From positions 1 through 64,000 of the IMG/VR virus record IMGVR_UViG_3300035670_000119: a DNA stretch of 64,000 nucleotides; one strand, given 5' to 3'. Positions 48,494 to 57,994 of the stretch are shown in pieces. Both the position numbers and the translations under genes were made by a program. Positions within the stretch are counted from its first letter, which is position 1; each line of letters begins with the position of its first letter. Under the pieces are notes generated by a model. It ran no database searches. It was not told where the DNA came from and saw nothing but the letters and a program-made list of their open reading frames with translations. This DNA is from a virus.

Positions 48494-49144
48494 CTAAGCG
48501 GTGGGATAATTCATTTTATAAGGAGTATACAGATTAAGAATTTCTCCTTTCTCGTTTCTTGCTGACGGCCCGAACATGTAGGAAATCATTTCTTGTTGCG
48601 GTGTTGCAACCAGGCGCCTTGCCAGCATATCTTCTTTTACTTTATTAGCAAACGCTTGGGGACTACGGATATTAGCGGCTTTTGCAAGGCCTGCATAACG
48701 CTCAGCGTCTTCAGGACTCAGGTCAAGACCTTGTTGAAAATATAGGTTTTCAATCTCGCTTTGGTAAGCGGGCTTGCTGTAATCAATAGGTTTCTTGAGA
48801 CTTTTTGTTAACGCTTTATCAATAAATTTTGAATTGGAATAGAGGTTTTTATATTTATCAAGGAACTCTTCTGCGCCACCTCGGTTGCCAGAAGCTACGT
48901 ATTGCCTAAACTCAGATTTAATTCTTTTCTTGGTACTTTTTGGAGGCTTGATCTGGCTGAGTCCGTATTTCCCAAAGGCTACTTCTTGTTCAGTAGGCTC
49001 GTAGGGTGCGGGGCCACCACCTCCAAAACCGCCTGAGAGAAGACCACCAACGCCGCCAATGATGGAGCCAACCGGACCGAAAACAGAGCCGGTTGCCGCC
49101 CCTGATAGGCCCCCTCCAAACGCACTTCCAATATCAAAAGCCAT
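48494..49144 (-). CDS. Gly-zipper virion protein (216 aa)
   Basis: The first 45 residues are a glycine-zipper hydrophobic region (GGGLSGAATGSVFGPVGSII and GGVGGLLSGGFGGG). The rest is a charged helical region (KSTKKRIKSEFRQYVASGNR). Similar layouts occur in DNA-ejection proteins of podoviruses, whose glycine-rich ends insert into membranes. Function inferred. Confidence 0.55.
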   Translation of the reverse strand: MAFDIGSAFGGGLSGAATGSVFGPVGSIIGGVGGLLSGGFGGGGPAPYEPTEQEVAFGKYGLSQIKPPKSTKKRIKSEFRQYVASGNRGGAEEFLDKYKNLYSNSKFIDKALTKSLKKPIDYSKPAYQSEIENLYFQQGLDLSPEDAERYAGLAKAANIRSPQAFANKVKEDMLARRLVATPQQEMISYMFGPSARNEKGEILNLYTPYKMNYPTA

Positions 49145-49184
49145 TTATCTAATAAACCTATTGCTTTATTTTAACCGAAAAGAT

Positions 49185-49634
49185 TTATGAGCCAGCGAAG
49201 CCACCAAAAGCAGTACCGCCGTATTTACCGGCAAGGTCATAGAACCTATTCGCCCTATTTGCTTGTGAATAAAAAGGATCGTTTGCTGTGAATTTAGAAG
49301 CCCAAAGAGGGGCTTCTTTTTGATTAAAAATATCAGTATTCAATGCGTGGTATTGACGACCTGTCGCAGCATCACCAAGAACGCCAGCCGCTTGCTGAAA
49401 TTGGTTGTAAGACTGATTGGCATTATTCATGCCCACCATGCTTAAACCAAGGTTGGCAATATTAAGTAAACCCCCGAGTTGACCAGTAGAAAATCCTCCA
49501 CCTGACGAAGATCCTGCAGAAGTCGACGGCGCTGGAGTAAAGGAGCCTGGAGGAGCATATTGCTGCCAACCAGATGCTCCAAATCCTGGCGCAGGAATAA
49601 ATGAACCAGGGGGAGCGTACTGTTGCCAACTCAT
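49185..49634 (-). CDS. Virion-type protein with WQQYAPPGSF repeat (149 aa)
   Basis: The N-terminus has a tandem 20-residue repeat, WQQYAPPGSFIPAPGFGASG then WQQYAPPGSFTPAPS, followed by a Ser/Gly linker, a hydrophobic part (GQLGGLLNIANLGLSMVGM) and an amphipathic C-terminus. The tandem repeat suggests a multivalent binding peptide. Location in the ejection-protein cluster suggests a virion role. Confidence 0.55.
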   Translation of the reverse strand: MSWQQYAPPGSFIPAPGFGASGWQQYAPPGSFTPAPSTSAGSSSGGGFSTGQLGGLLNIANLGLSMVGMNNANQSYNQFQQAAGVLGDAATGRQYHALNTDIFNQKEAPLWASKFTANDPFYSQANRANRFYDLAGKYGGTAFGGFAGS

Positions 49635-49644
49635 TGTTCTACTC

Positions 49645-50103
49645 TTACAGATTGATGTACTGACGGGAAACCAATGCCGGACGCTCGCGTGCCTGGCCGA
49701 TTAAGTTAATTGTAGGCTCCGCAAATGTAAATTTCTGCGCCATAGCCTTCTGCCAATTGCCGGGGAGATCCATAAAGCCTTTGAAGACATGGCCTTGCAT
49801 AGAACGTTGTTGAGCTTTATCAAATAAACGTCCCATTGTCCCCTCGTAAATACGGGAGCGCTCTTCCAAGATTCGCGGATCGTTGTTAATGATGTCTTGA
49901 AAGATCTGTACTTTCAGGGCACGTGACGTCGGATTGTCATCTTTTCCAGAGCCAAACACGTCCTTGAGATCAATACCAAGACGATTTGCTGCGTCTTTAT
50001 AGATCTGCGTGTGATCAAGTGTGCCAGCGAGGGGAGGCTCTGTACCTGCTGCAACAGGCTGGGGAGCAAAACCAAAACCACCAAACAGCTGTCCCAGTCT
50101 CAT
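49645..50103 (-). CDS. Unknown virion-cluster protein (152 aa)
   Basis: The 152-residue protein has a Gly/Phe N-terminus (RLGQLFGGFGFAPQP) and a helical, charged middle (HTQIYKDAANRLGIDLKDVF, RSRIYEGTMGRLFDKAQQRS). It lacks a known motif. It is encoded between two Gly-rich proteins in the same operon. Confidence 0.5.
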   Translation of the reverse strand: MRLGQLFGGFGFAPQPVAAGTEPPLAGTLDHTQIYKDAANRLGIDLKDVFGSGKDDNPTSRALKVQIFQDIINNDPRILEERSRIYEGTMGRLFDKAQQRSMQGHVFKGFMDLPGNWQKAMAQKFTFAEPTINLIGQARERPALVSRQYINL

Positions 50104-50114
50104 TGTTTTTCTCC

Positions 50115-51155
50115 TTAGAACGTAATGTTGGGAGCAGCAAGAACCCCGTGTTGATAAGGGTTGGCCTGTAAAGCAGTTCGCAAGTTTGCACCAGCTTCTT
50201 GTTGACTACCAACAGCTAATTTACCTGCAGTTGCAACAGTACCAAGCATTGCATAATTCTGACCCATGGTTGCAATCAAGGCTTGCTGACGCACCAGGTC
50301 ATTACGTTTTGCCTGTTCAACAATTGGGAACTGTCGTTTTAAAACTTCAAGATCTAACTCGGCAGCATCACGACCCAACTGCTTTTGGGTCTGAATATAA
50401 AGTTGTGCTGTCCTTGCATCCATCTTCGAATAAGCCTCGACAAGCTTATCGGTCATACCGATTTGCTCAGCAAGGGAACCCTCGCGACCCGTGATGGGTT
50501 GTCCTTTGCCAATGCCACCTGGCAACTTGCCTTCTGCCTTTGCCGCTTCAGCCATGTCACCAAGTCCTGTACCAGCGGCACTTGCCAGGGCAGGAACAAC
50601 GTAACCAGCTGCTTTCAGTAATGGATTTTGGGAGGCACGCAAACCAGATGTAATGGCGGCAGTGGCACCGCCAGCCGCTAAGCCACCTACCGCACCTGCC
50701 GCAGCGCCAAGAGGACGGCCCTGGATCAATTCGTTAGTTGCGATGCCAAGAGCAGGAAGTGCGACGGTACCTTGAAGCAAACGTCCACGATCAAACAAAG
50801 CATTACGCACTTGATTAGCTGATTGCCCAAGGCCGCCAGGGCCACCGGGAGTAGCATTGGTCCCTGTAATCGGAACAGTGCCACCACCGCCGCCGCCACC
50901 TGTTACGCGCCCTTGACCAGTACCTGAACCGCGTCCACCGCCGCCTGTAGTTACATTACCTGCTTCAGGGTAAGCATTACCAGTAATGCGTGGATCAAGG
51001 CTGGGTTGTTGCTCACCAAGTCCAACCGCTTGCGCCATGCCTTGCATCAAGTTTTGGAACGCAGCGCCAATGCCTGTACTTGGTTCTTGATAAAGGCGGG
51101 ATGCGCGGCCACGACGAGAAAAAGTCTGTTCGTCGCCCCCTGTAACGCTTGCCAT
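50115..51155 (-). CDS. Gly/Ala-rich probable ejection protein (346 aa)
   Basis: The 346-residue protein has a glycine-run linker (about 75-100), a hydrophobic Gly/Ala segment (GAAAGAVGGLAAGGATAAIT, about 155-175), a second one (GYVVPALASAAGTGLGDM) and a helical C-terminal half. This pattern of two membrane-active parts plus long helix fits DNA-ejection proteins that form a channel across the cell envelope. No enzymatic motif is seen. Confidence 0.55.
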   Translation of the reverse strand: MASVTGGDEQTFSRRGRASRLYQEPSTGIGAAFQNLMQGMAQAVGLGEQQPSLDPRITGNAYPEAGNVTTGGGGRGSGTGQGRVTGGGGGGGTVPITGTNATPGGPGGLGQSANQVRNALFDRGRLLQGTVALPALGIATNELIQGRPLGAAAGAVGGLAAGGATAAITSGLRASQNPLLKAAGYVVPALASAAGTGLGDMAEAAKAEGKLPGGIGKGQPITGREGSLAEQIGMTDKLVEAYSKMDARTAQLYIQTQKQLGRDAAELDLEVLKRQFPIVEQAKRNDLVRQQALIATMGQNYAMLGTVATAGKLAVGSQQEAGANLRTALQANPYQHGVLAAPNITF

Positions 51156-51185
51156 ATTACAGCTATGTTTTATGTGATAATTCTA

Positions 51186-52181
51186 TCACTGCACTTCTTG
51201 TTCATATTGTGCAAGTGTTGGTAACTTAGGACGATTGCCTTGTGCAATTAACTCATTAACTGCTGTGCCAAGTACAGCGCCAGCCACTGCACCTACAACT
51301 CCGCCGCCTAATCCCCTTCTAGTGAGGCCCTTGGCAGAAGAAAGACTCGTGGTAACAACATCGTCGGCAATACCAGGGAGGCCCTGCTGGACAACAACAG
51401 AACGGTTTGGATTAGGTGCACGCAACGCAACAGCTGCACCAGCAAGACCCCCAAGAGCTGTTGCAGCAGACGCAATATTGACAGGGTAACCAAGCATGCG
51501 AAGCTCTGGCACACCTTCTAGGTTTTCATTGGTGTATTTAACTAAACCAAGTAAGCCTTTATCTTGGTAATAGTTTTTCATAAAATTGGAGTAGCGTTCA
51601 GGAGTTAAATCCGGGATGTCTTCTTTTGCAGTCTCATATTTTAAAGGTCTGCCTTGACGACTTAAAAAGAAACGTTCAAACAATTCTTGAACTGGTTGTT
51701 CAGTTTGCCTACGATCTTCTGAGCCTTCTTCTGCGTACTGTTGCGCATAGCCCTTGGGCCTGAACATCTCTCCAACATTTGTAATGTCATAGGTACCAGC
51801 GAGAGCTGTGGCCGGTGCAGTAATACCAAGCGCAATAAGACCTGTTTTTGTTTTACCCAACTGTTTATACGCTTCTTCACCTATTGCCGTTTCTAGTGTT
51901 CTATCAACTGCTTTGTCCAGAATTGCTAAAGGGTGGTTATACCGCCAGTAAATGCCGCGTGTGCCGTCATTGGCTATGTCAGTCATCAAGCGTGCGCCAA
52001 AAGCACCTACAGCTTGAACAGGTGTTTCACTTAAAGATACGCCAAGATTTTTTAATTCTTGGTGGTACTTCCCACGGAGGTTTAGAACACTTGGATAAAC
52101 CTCTTCCGCACGACGCGTCGCCTCTGCACTTTTGGCAGCACCTGCACCGAGATTATTTAAGAAGTTTTGAAACTTATTCAT
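51186..52181 (-). CDS. Gly/Ala-rich probable ejection protein (331 aa)
   Basis: From the ATG at 52179-52181, one base after the upstream stop, the product is 331 residues. It has hydrophobic segments near residues 110-125 (TGLIALGITAPATALAGTYD), 230-250 and near the C-terminus (LGGGVVGAVAGAVLGTAVNE). It resembles the neighbours in composition and is probably part of the same virion assembly. Confidence 0.55.
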   Translation of the reverse strand: MNKFQNFLNNLGAGAAKSAEATRRAEEVYPSVLNLRGKYHQELKNLGVSLSETPVQAVGAFGARLMTDIANDGTRGIYWRYNHPLAILDKAVDRTLETAIGEEAYKQLGKTKTGLIALGITAPATALAGTYDITNVGEMFRPKGYAQQYAEEGSEDRRQTEQPVQELFERFFLSRQGRPLKYETAKEDIPDLTPERYSNFMKNYYQDKGLLGLVKYTNENLEGVPELRMLGYPVNIASAATALGGLAGAAVALRAPNPNRSVVVQQGLPGIADDVVTTSLSSAKGLTRRGLGGGVVGAVAGAVLGTAVNELIAQGNRPKLPTLAQYEQEVQ

Positions 52182-52182
52182 A

Positions 52183-52773
52183 TCACACACCCACAATGGA
52201 TGCCATGCCCGCACGAATGGCGTTCAAGTCAACTCCGCCAGAATTAAGCAGTTCTTCTCGTGCTGCATAAGACATGGGCAATGTTGACTCAATGCCTTGA
52301 GTTTGGAACATAGTACCGGGGGAGTAGGCATTGCGTACTGCCATACGGTTTGCGTTTACTTGATTTGCTTGTTCAGCAAGTTTTTCATTAAGAAGATCAC
52401 GTTGTATATTTTGTTGTAAAACTTGTTGAGATTGGATAAGATCGGTGGGAAGAGGTTGATTATGTAATAGACTGCCTACGCCCATGCTGGTAAGAAGGCT
52501 TGTGCCAATATTGACCGGTGTCTCTAAACGACTAACAATTGGTTCTGTTCTTTTTACACCGTTCTCTATAACCGTACGTGTCCCTTTGGGTCTAAGCGCA
52601 CGAACGCCAGAAACTGCAGCGCCCGAAGCAAGGGTATCTGCTGCACCATAAAGCATAGCCTCTGGAAGCGGAGTGCCTGTCAGTAATCCATATCCAGTGG
52701 TAAGCAGTCCGCTGCTTAGACCAGGCTTAACAGCGTTTAATAAAGATTGAAAAAGCCTGCCGCTTGCAGCCAT
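52183..52773 (-). CDS. Gly/Ala-rich probable ejection protein (196 aa)
   Basis: The 196-residue protein has hydrophobic stretches in its first half (LSSGLLTTGYGLLTGTPLPE, LASGAAVSGVRAL) and a Gln/Asn-rich helical middle (IQSQQVLQQNIQRDLLNEKL). It belongs to the late-block family of membrane-active proteins. No homolog recognised. Confidence 0.5.
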   Translation of the reverse strand: MAASGRLFQSLLNAVKPGLSSGLLTTGYGLLTGTPLPEAMLYGAADTLASGAAVSGVRALRPKGTRTVIENGVKRTEPIVSRLETPVNIGTSLLTSMGVGSLLHNQPLPTDLIQSQQVLQQNIQRDLLNEKLAEQANQVNANRMAVRNAYSPGTMFQTQGIESTLPMSYAAREELLNSGGVDLNAIRAGMASIVGV

Positions 52774-52800
52774 GATATCTTTTTCTTTTTATTATAAATG

Positions 52801-53340
52801 TTAGGCATCCTCTGAATCATTACTTAAGAGCTGGGCGACAGACCTCTTGTCTTCCATCTCAGCTTCAACCCTGCGCTCTGCGGTCTCCATGAGATAGCCC
52901 CGTGGATCAGGGTTAGCAATGCGAGGCATGGGATTGGTAATGCGTTTATCAGGATTAAGGGTAGGACTTAGTTTGTAAGCCTCTACCCAGATATCAGAAA
53001 AACCTGGTTGCTCTTGAGGACGCAAAGCAGTATTGGGACGCCCTTCATCAAAGCTGTAATCTTCTTTGCGTTTAAACCTTCCAAGTCCAGCAAAAACTTC
53101 AAACTCTTCAGGATTGTTGCCAACGAAGTTTAAACCTGGATTTAGTTTTAACTTACGTGTTTGGATGCGACGAAGAATATCTTTGTCCTCGAAGCGACCG
53201 TGCATCCATGGAGAAACACCAGTGGATGCTTTGGGCGCAAAGAGATCATCGTAGTTTAGTTGTTTCTTTTGGGTGAAAATATCCTGTCCGTAGGAAATAT
53301 ACTTTGACGGATCGCTGCTAAGCCGATGATCTCTTGCCAT
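52801..53340 (-). CDS. Unknown virion-cluster protein (179 aa)
   Basis: The 179-residue protein is polar and Arg/Asp/Pro-rich (YISYGQDIFTQKKQLNYDDL, RRIQTRKLKLNPGLNFVG) with an acidic end. It overlaps the next upstream gene by one base. The lack of hydrophobic segments separates it from its neighbours. Function unknown. Confidence 0.5.
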   Translation of the reverse strand: MARDHRLSSDPSKYISYGQDIFTQKKQLNYDDLFAPKASTGVSPWMHGRFEDKDILRRIQTRKLKLNPGLNFVGNNPEEFEVFAGLGRFKRKEDYSFDEGRPNTALRPQEQPGFSDIWVEAYKLSPTLNPDKRITNPMPRIANPDPRGYLMETAERRVEAEMEDKRSVAQLLSNDSEDA

Positions 53341-53570
53341 TATTCCTCAGCTTTCTTGCGGTCTTTTTTCTTCTTTAATCCTACCAAGGTTTGACGCAAC
53401 CGCGCTTGTTTTACGGTTTTTTCATCGTACTTTTCAGGATTGGCAAGAACGTTTTCTTGGAGCTGAGCAGAAGTAATACCTTTTTTCTTGGCTTTAGCAG
53501 TAAAAACACCCTCCTTCATCTCCATGCCTTGAATCCACTTTTTATCCTTCTTTTTCTTTTGTTCAGCCAT
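53340..53570 (-). CDS. Small conserved-type basic protein (76 aa)
   Basis: The 76-residue protein starts MAEQKKKKDKKWIQGMEMKE and contains GVFTAKAKKKGITSAQL and QARLRQTLVGLKKKKDR. Small basic proteins with a KWIQ-M-(x)K-G...TAKA motif are found in many phages, from memory next to structural or packaging genes. It may bind DNA in the virion. Confidence 0.6.
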   Translation of the reverse strand: MAEQKKKKDKKWIQGMEMKEGVFTAKAKKKGITSAQLQENVLANPEKYDEKTVKQARLRQTLVGLKKKKDRKKAEE

Positions 53571-53572
53571 GA

Positions 53573-56500
53573 TTAGCCTCGTGGGAAGAAGACGTTGCGT
53601 TGAACCGGGCGATTCGCCTGCGCCATTGGAACCATTTTACCTTGTCTGCGCACCATTCTCTGAGGAGTGGATTGAGAAGCAAGCTGCTGCGCTTCACGTG
53701 CCAATGCTTTTTCATAGAAGTCCAGGGCACTGTTGGGGGTGTAACCCGAAGCCGGTCTTTCCGTAAGCATACCGGGAATCGAAAGTTGAGGTCCAGTAAC
53801 ACGACGTTCGTAACCGGCAATCTCACGGTTGGCACTTGTACCTAAGGTACTAACAGCGGGACCTTGTTGAGGTGGTGGAATAGGACCGTAAGTGCGTTCT
53901 CCAGCAGTGCCCATTGGAATGTTACGTTCACCAGTCTTAACGCCTACTTGAGTTGCTCCAGGTTGTTGACCACGCTTGTAAGCTGCTTGTGCCATAAGTT
54001 GATTACCGATCTGTTGTAACTGCGATCCAGAAGCACCATAGCGCTCAAGAACTTGAGATTCAGTTAGTGCGCCAAGACCGGCGGGAATAGCTCCTATGCC
54101 CTGGCCAAGCTGTTGCGCACCACGCACCATGCGGCCACCGGGGGTTGCTTCTGCAGCGGCTGCAAGACGATAGCGGTTATATTCTTGAAGCTCAGCGGAA
54201 GGAGATGTACGCACCGAAAGACGGCTTCCGCCTTGTGGATAATCGCCACTAAGAACATCAGATGCTGGGCCAGCAGCAAAACGAGCAGGTCCTGTAAAGG
54301 AAGACGTAATTGGTTCTTGTATCAACTCCCCAAACTCGTTGTAATAGAAGCCGGGTTTTGCGGGACGCTGTGTAGGAGATACGTTTGGTTGACCTGTTTG
54401 ACGAGAAGACAGGGTTTGATAGGGGCCCGAAACCACCTCACCTTCTCCTTTTAAGGTAATTCCTGTAAGCTCCGCAATGTTTAATGCATCCTGATTCTCT
54501 CTCTTGAGAGTTTCAATTAATTGATTGCGTGGATAAGAGACGGTTTTATCACCCATCTTATAAGTAACTTTGGCCCCAGGGGTGCCAGGGGGATCAGTAG
54601 AGACTTGCGCACCGCTCTTAAGCAAAGTACGCAACTGAGAAGAAACCGCTCCACCCATCGAAGGCTCAAGGCGTGCGTAATACGCCGAACGGACATTCTC
54701 TCCAGTAGCAGATTTTTGCATGATATCCGGAAGAGGTTGACCGGATAGTTGGCGTTCGGGCGATGAAATTTGAGGTTTGGCAGAAGTAATAACACCAGAC
54801 TCATCAAAGCCTGGTAGGTATTGAGAAACAAGAGTTTGCGTGCGTTTCGAGATTTCTTCAGGATCTAAACCTTGCTGCTTAAGACTAGATTCAATTGTGT
54901 TAGAAAGTTGACGCTGAGCTTCAATAATATTTGTACGGCGATTTTGTTCATTTTGCACCGCAGATTTGCCTTTAGTTTGTGGTCCAGTGTAAGGAAGTTT
55001 TTCTCCATTCACACCAACCAAGAAACCTTTTTGTTGCGTCTCATAAGACGCCCCAGAAAGCATATTAATAAATTGACGACGGGACTCATCATACTGATCA
55101 AAAGGCCGTTGCGTCATGATTGGTGTATCACCAACCGTATTCTTCAAAAGAACATTAACCTTTCTGTTGATTGTTTCGTAATCATCGCCATGAATATCTT
55201 TAATACTTTGTACAGCATTTTGAATTGAAGTGAGCGGTGGTACACCGACAAGGGCCGCGGCATAAGGTGAAACTTCAGCATCTAAACGAATGTTGAAATT
55301 CACAAGGCGCGGTTTTGTTTTGCCAGAATCTGGATCTGTTACTAGTTCTACACGTTGAAGAGGAGCATGAACAATTTCAGTAGTTTTAAATTGACCAATA
55401 ACACCAGGGGCAATTTCGTTTTCAGTTAAGGCATCTACTGCCATGGGAACGGTGTCAATGATATTCCCTGTTTCAGCCCCTTTATAGCGAATTGGAGATT
55501 GACGAGATTCAGCCGTCAACGAAGAAAGGTTATAAGAAGGAAAACCAACCATTTGACCATTTATCTTGCGCATGGCAGGATAAACTTCTGGCTGGTACAC
55601 CGGCAGGTATGCGCGATCTCTTGGTTGTGTAGAACCACTTGGGCGTTCTTTTTCAAAATATTTCTGAAGAGGCCCTGTATATTCTTCTTGTTCACCAAGA
55701 CGCGCACGGGCTTCTTCTCCACGAGCAGGCCGTAATTCAGTGATGTACTGAGGAATATCTCCGACTTCTGATTCGTAAATTTCTTGCAAAGCTTCTGATG
55801 TTGCTTTGTCCCAACCGCCAAACGTTTGTGCACGATTGCGAGAATCACGTTGAGCCTCTGGTAATTGATAATTGAGAAGACCAGCGGCTTTGCGTTTTTC
55901 GTAATCAGTGATCGTATGTGGAAGCTCTGCCGAACGACGCTCCCAGTAATTCTTCATGGCCTCTGCATAAGCCGGGTTTACCACTTCGCGCATCTCCCCG
56001 CGAATACCACTGATGGGCTCATCAAGTAATTCGGTGTAAGGCAATTTACCTTTACGCGACAAAGCTAAAGCCGTAGTACCAGCTTCACCACGGACTCCTT
56101 CGCTTGCTTGTTTTAAACGTTGAAGATTGTAAATAGCACCTTCTTTTTGACCAGGGCTTAACTCAGTATCGTTTAAAACATTTTGGATTTGGCGATCAAC
56201 CATCTCAGGATCAATTTGTGCAAATGCCGAGAAAGTTTCACGCATTGGCGAACTTGGTCCCAAGACATTTACTTCTTCTCCTTCGTATACGTTTTTCAGA
56301 GAAGAAGGATAATTAACGATTCCTTCAGGCATCTGCCGTGAAGGCGACAGGCTTGTGCCTTCGTTCCAGGCTCTCTTTGAGAATATAGGCTGTTCAAGCA
56401 AAGCCTGCTCACTTGCCAAGCGGTCTAAAATCTTTTCTTCCCGCAAAGGGCGACGTGCTGCAGGAAGTACGCTAGATGGCGCATAAATACGTTCCTCCTG

Positions 56501-57004
56501 TGGAACGGCAACAGCTTGATCTGTAGATGAGGTACTGCGTTGTTTTTCTTCCAGGCGGCGCTGAAGAAATTGTTGGGCACCAGAGTTTACTGTTTCGTTA
56601 CGTACGTCAGCTACAGGGGGCTCCTTGGATTCTTGTACGTCAACTAAGGTTTCCTCTGGAACTTCCGGTACATCTTCCTGTGGACGGTAACGTGCGCCCG
56701 CTGCAGTCTCTAAATCGGTAAAAGTGACGCCTGACTTACCAGGCTGCTTAGGAATATCAGTAACACCACGGTCCTGAAGCAGTTTACGCACCCCATAAGC
56801 ACCTGCACCAAGGCCAGCAGCCGCTAAACCAAGGCCAATGCCCACCGAAACAGGGTCAATGCCCTCAGATTGGGGTGCTTTTAGCTGATTACGGCGAAAT
56901 TCCAGAACTTCTGGGGCCATCTGCGCCCTTTCTTCCGGATCTTCGGGTACTGGAACCCCGGTTGCACGGCTATAAGCGTAAAAATCAGCGGGTGCCAGTG
57001 CCAT
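53573..57004 (-). CDS. Very large virion protein (1143 aa)
   Basis: The 1143-residue protein has one hydrophobic Gly/Ala segment near residues 50-75 (VGIGLGLAAAGLGAGAYGVR). A long polar body follows, rich in Glu, Pro, Arg, Ser and Gln with many helical parts, and the last 150 residues are Gln/Pro/Gly-rich. No catalytic motif is evident. It is the largest non-fibre product and the first gene of the 30-kb late block. It may be an internal core or ejection protein, as in T7 gp15/gp16-like systems, or tape measure-like. The start lacks a clear Shine-Dalgarno. Confidence 0.6.
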   Translation of the reverse strand: MALAPADFYAYSRATGVPVPEDPEERAQMAPEVLEFRRNQLKAPQSEGIDPVSVGIGLGLAAAGLGAGAYGVRKLLQDRGVTDIPKQPGKSGVTFTDLETAAGARYRPQEDVPEVPEETLVDVQESKEPPVADVRNETVNSGAQQFLQRRLEEKQRSTSSTDQAVAVPQEERIYAPSSVLPAARRPLREEKILDRLASEQALLEQPIFSKRAWNEGTSLSPSRQMPEGIVNYPSSLKNVYEGEEVNVLGPSSPMRETFSAFAQIDPEMVDRQIQNVLNDTELSPGQKEGAIYNLQRLKQASEGVRGEAGTTALALSRKGKLPYTELLDEPISGIRGEMREVVNPAYAEAMKNYWERRSAELPHTITDYEKRKAAGLLNYQLPEAQRDSRNRAQTFGGWDKATSEALQEIYESEVGDIPQYITELRPARGEEARARLGEQEEYTGPLQKYFEKERPSGSTQPRDRAYLPVYQPEVYPAMRKINGQMVGFPSYNLSSLTAESRQSPIRYKGAETGNIIDTVPMAVDALTENEIAPGVIGQFKTTEIVHAPLQRVELVTDPDSGKTKPRLVNFNIRLDAEVSPYAAALVGVPPLTSIQNAVQSIKDIHGDDYETINRKVNVLLKNTVGDTPIMTQRPFDQYDESRRQFINMLSGASYETQQKGFLVGVNGEKLPYTGPQTKGKSAVQNEQNRRTNIIEAQRQLSNTIESSLKQQGLDPEEISKRTQTLVSQYLPGFDESGVITSAKPQISSPERQLSGQPLPDIMQKSATGENVRSAYYARLEPSMGGAVSSQLRTLLKSGAQVSTDPPGTPGAKVTYKMGDKTVSYPRNQLIETLKRENQDALNIAELTGITLKGEGEVVSGPYQTLSSRQTGQPNVSPTQRPAKPGFYYNEFGELIQEPITSSFTGPARFAAGPASDVLSGDYPQGGSRLSVRTSPSAELQEYNRYRLAAAAEATPGGRMVRGAQQLGQGIGAIPAGLGALTESQVLERYGASGSQLQQIGNQLMAQAAYKRGQQPGATQVGVKTGERNIPMGTAGERTYGPIPPPQQGPAVSTLGTSANREIAGYERRVTGPQLSIPGMLTERPASGYTPNSALDFYEKALAREAQQLASQSTPQRMVRRQGKMVPMAQANRPVQRNVFFPRG

Positions 57005-57125
57005 TTGTTTATTGTTGCGCGTTAAAGTTGTCCTTCTTTGTATTTTAAAGGAAAGAATTTGTAAAACACTACGTAAGTTAGACTGTTAACAAGAAAAACA
57101 CAGCGACAAGCAACGTAAAAAAGTC

Positions 57126-57335
57126 ATGAACCCTAAAACGCAGATGGAAAGGGGAATTGCACTCAAGGCAATTGCCAGCAAAGCACGAGAACTGCAAGAT
57201 AAAGGAGTCAGTGGCTTAGCTGTAGATCAATTTTTAATTGGTGCCAGGCAAAAATTGGCGGAAGAGCGCCCTGATGTAGAAGCACACGCTAAGGCCGCGG
57301 CTGCATCTAACAAATGGATGGCACAAAACCGTTAA
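57126..57335 (+). CDS. Unknown small helical protein (69 aa)
   Basis: The 69-residue product is Ala/Lys/Glu-rich and helical (ERGIALKAIASKARELQDKG). It is divergent from the 1143-residue gene across 121 bp that must hold promoters for both directions, and ends before a terminator. Function unknown. Confidence 0.6.
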   Translation: MNPKTQMERGIALKAIASKARELQDKGVSGLAVDQFLIGARQKLAEERPDVEAHAKAAAASNKWMAQNR

Positions 57336-57367
57336 GAAGAGTAAAAATATTTTTTAATATTTTTTAC

Positions 57368-57391
57368 CGGGGGCTAAAACCCCCGTTTTTT
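57368..57391 (+). terminator. Rho-independent terminator
   Basis: CGGGGG (57368-57373) and CCCCCG (57380-57385) form a perfect stem with a CTAAAA loop, followed by six T. It ends the single-gene transcript of 57126-57335. Confidence 0.9.
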
Positions 57392-57604
57392 GTGTAATTT
57401 TTTGGTGTAAGCAGTTGTTACCCATACATTTTTTGCAAAAATTGGCCCTATAGGGGTCCAAAAAGGATAAAAAATTATCTGACGCTTCTTCAACACCATG
57501 CGCGTAGTGAATTGCGTATAGAAAAAAAGAAAGGTGTGGTGGGTTAAATAATTTATCGGGGGCTGCGCATCCGTGTAACGCAGGTATTCCATCGCTTTAG
57601 ATCA
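57392..57604. other. Intergenic region with CCCTATAGGG palindrome
   Basis: The stretch holds a 10-bp palindrome (CCCTATAGGG, near 57446-57455) and AT-rich DNA before the next gene. A 72-codon minus-strand frame (57374-57592) also lies here but its end reads through the terminator stem, so I do not call it a gene. The palindrome resembles the start of T7-type promoters only in the CTATAGGG core, and no phage RNA polymerase is seen in the window. Confidence 0.35.
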
Positions 57605-57916
57605 ATGCAGTTGACGAAGGAAGAGCAGAAGGTTGTCGAGTTTGACGACCGTTGTCAGATGGTGGCAAGTTATCTATGGGAAGGTAAGTCTGTCACGATG
57701 ACTGCGAAGCAGCTTGAGTGGTATGACGTGACGCCGCACCAAGTGATAGCGGAGCTGAGCGGTTGGCTTCGTTCGGAAGAGCAAGAAGCCTGCTGGGAAG
57801 CGGAGCATTTGTATCGTGGCAGCCGCCGTGAGCGTACACATGTTGTCTATTGCACCAAGCAAGGTGACAAGTATGTGTTCAAGGCGAAGGTTGTCAAGGT
57901 AGCTAACTACGTTTGA
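57605..57916 (+). CDS. Unknown protein (103 aa)
   Basis: The 103-residue protein has a helical first half (LTKEEQKVVEFDDRCQMVAS) with HTH-like spacing (YDVTPHQVIAELSGWLRSEE) and a beta-prone end (GDKYVFKAKVVKVANY). It could bind nucleic acid but lacks a clear motif. It is followed by a terminator. Confidence 0.55.
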   Translation: MQLTKEEQKVVEFDDRCQMVASYLWEGKSVTMTAKQLEWYDVTPHQVIAELSGWLRSEEQEACWEAEHLYRGSRRERTHVVYCTKQGDKYVFKAKVVKVANYV

Positions 57917-57928
57917 CGGTTAACTCTT

Positions 57929-57955
57929 CCCCTGGTGAGAGCCAGGGGTTTATTT
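57929..57955 (+). terminator. Rho-independent terminator
   Basis: CCCCTGG and CCAGGGG form a perfect 7-bp stem with a 6-nt loop, followed by TTTATTT. It lies 13 bp after the stop of the preceding gene. Confidence 0.8.
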
Positions 57956-57994
57956 AGCCCTCAAAGCTATGCTTCTAGACGCATAAACGCATTC

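Noticed and set aside
57446-57455. CCCTATAGGG as a T7-type phage promoter
   Set aside because: Only the CTATAGGG core matches, the site occurs once in the parts that I compared, and no phage RNA polymerase gene is present in the window.
57374-57592. 72-codon minus-strand frame with an aromatic-rich product
   Set aside because: Its last codons read through the terminator stem of the convergent gene. The possibility is mentioned in the intergenic entry but the support is too weak for a gene call.
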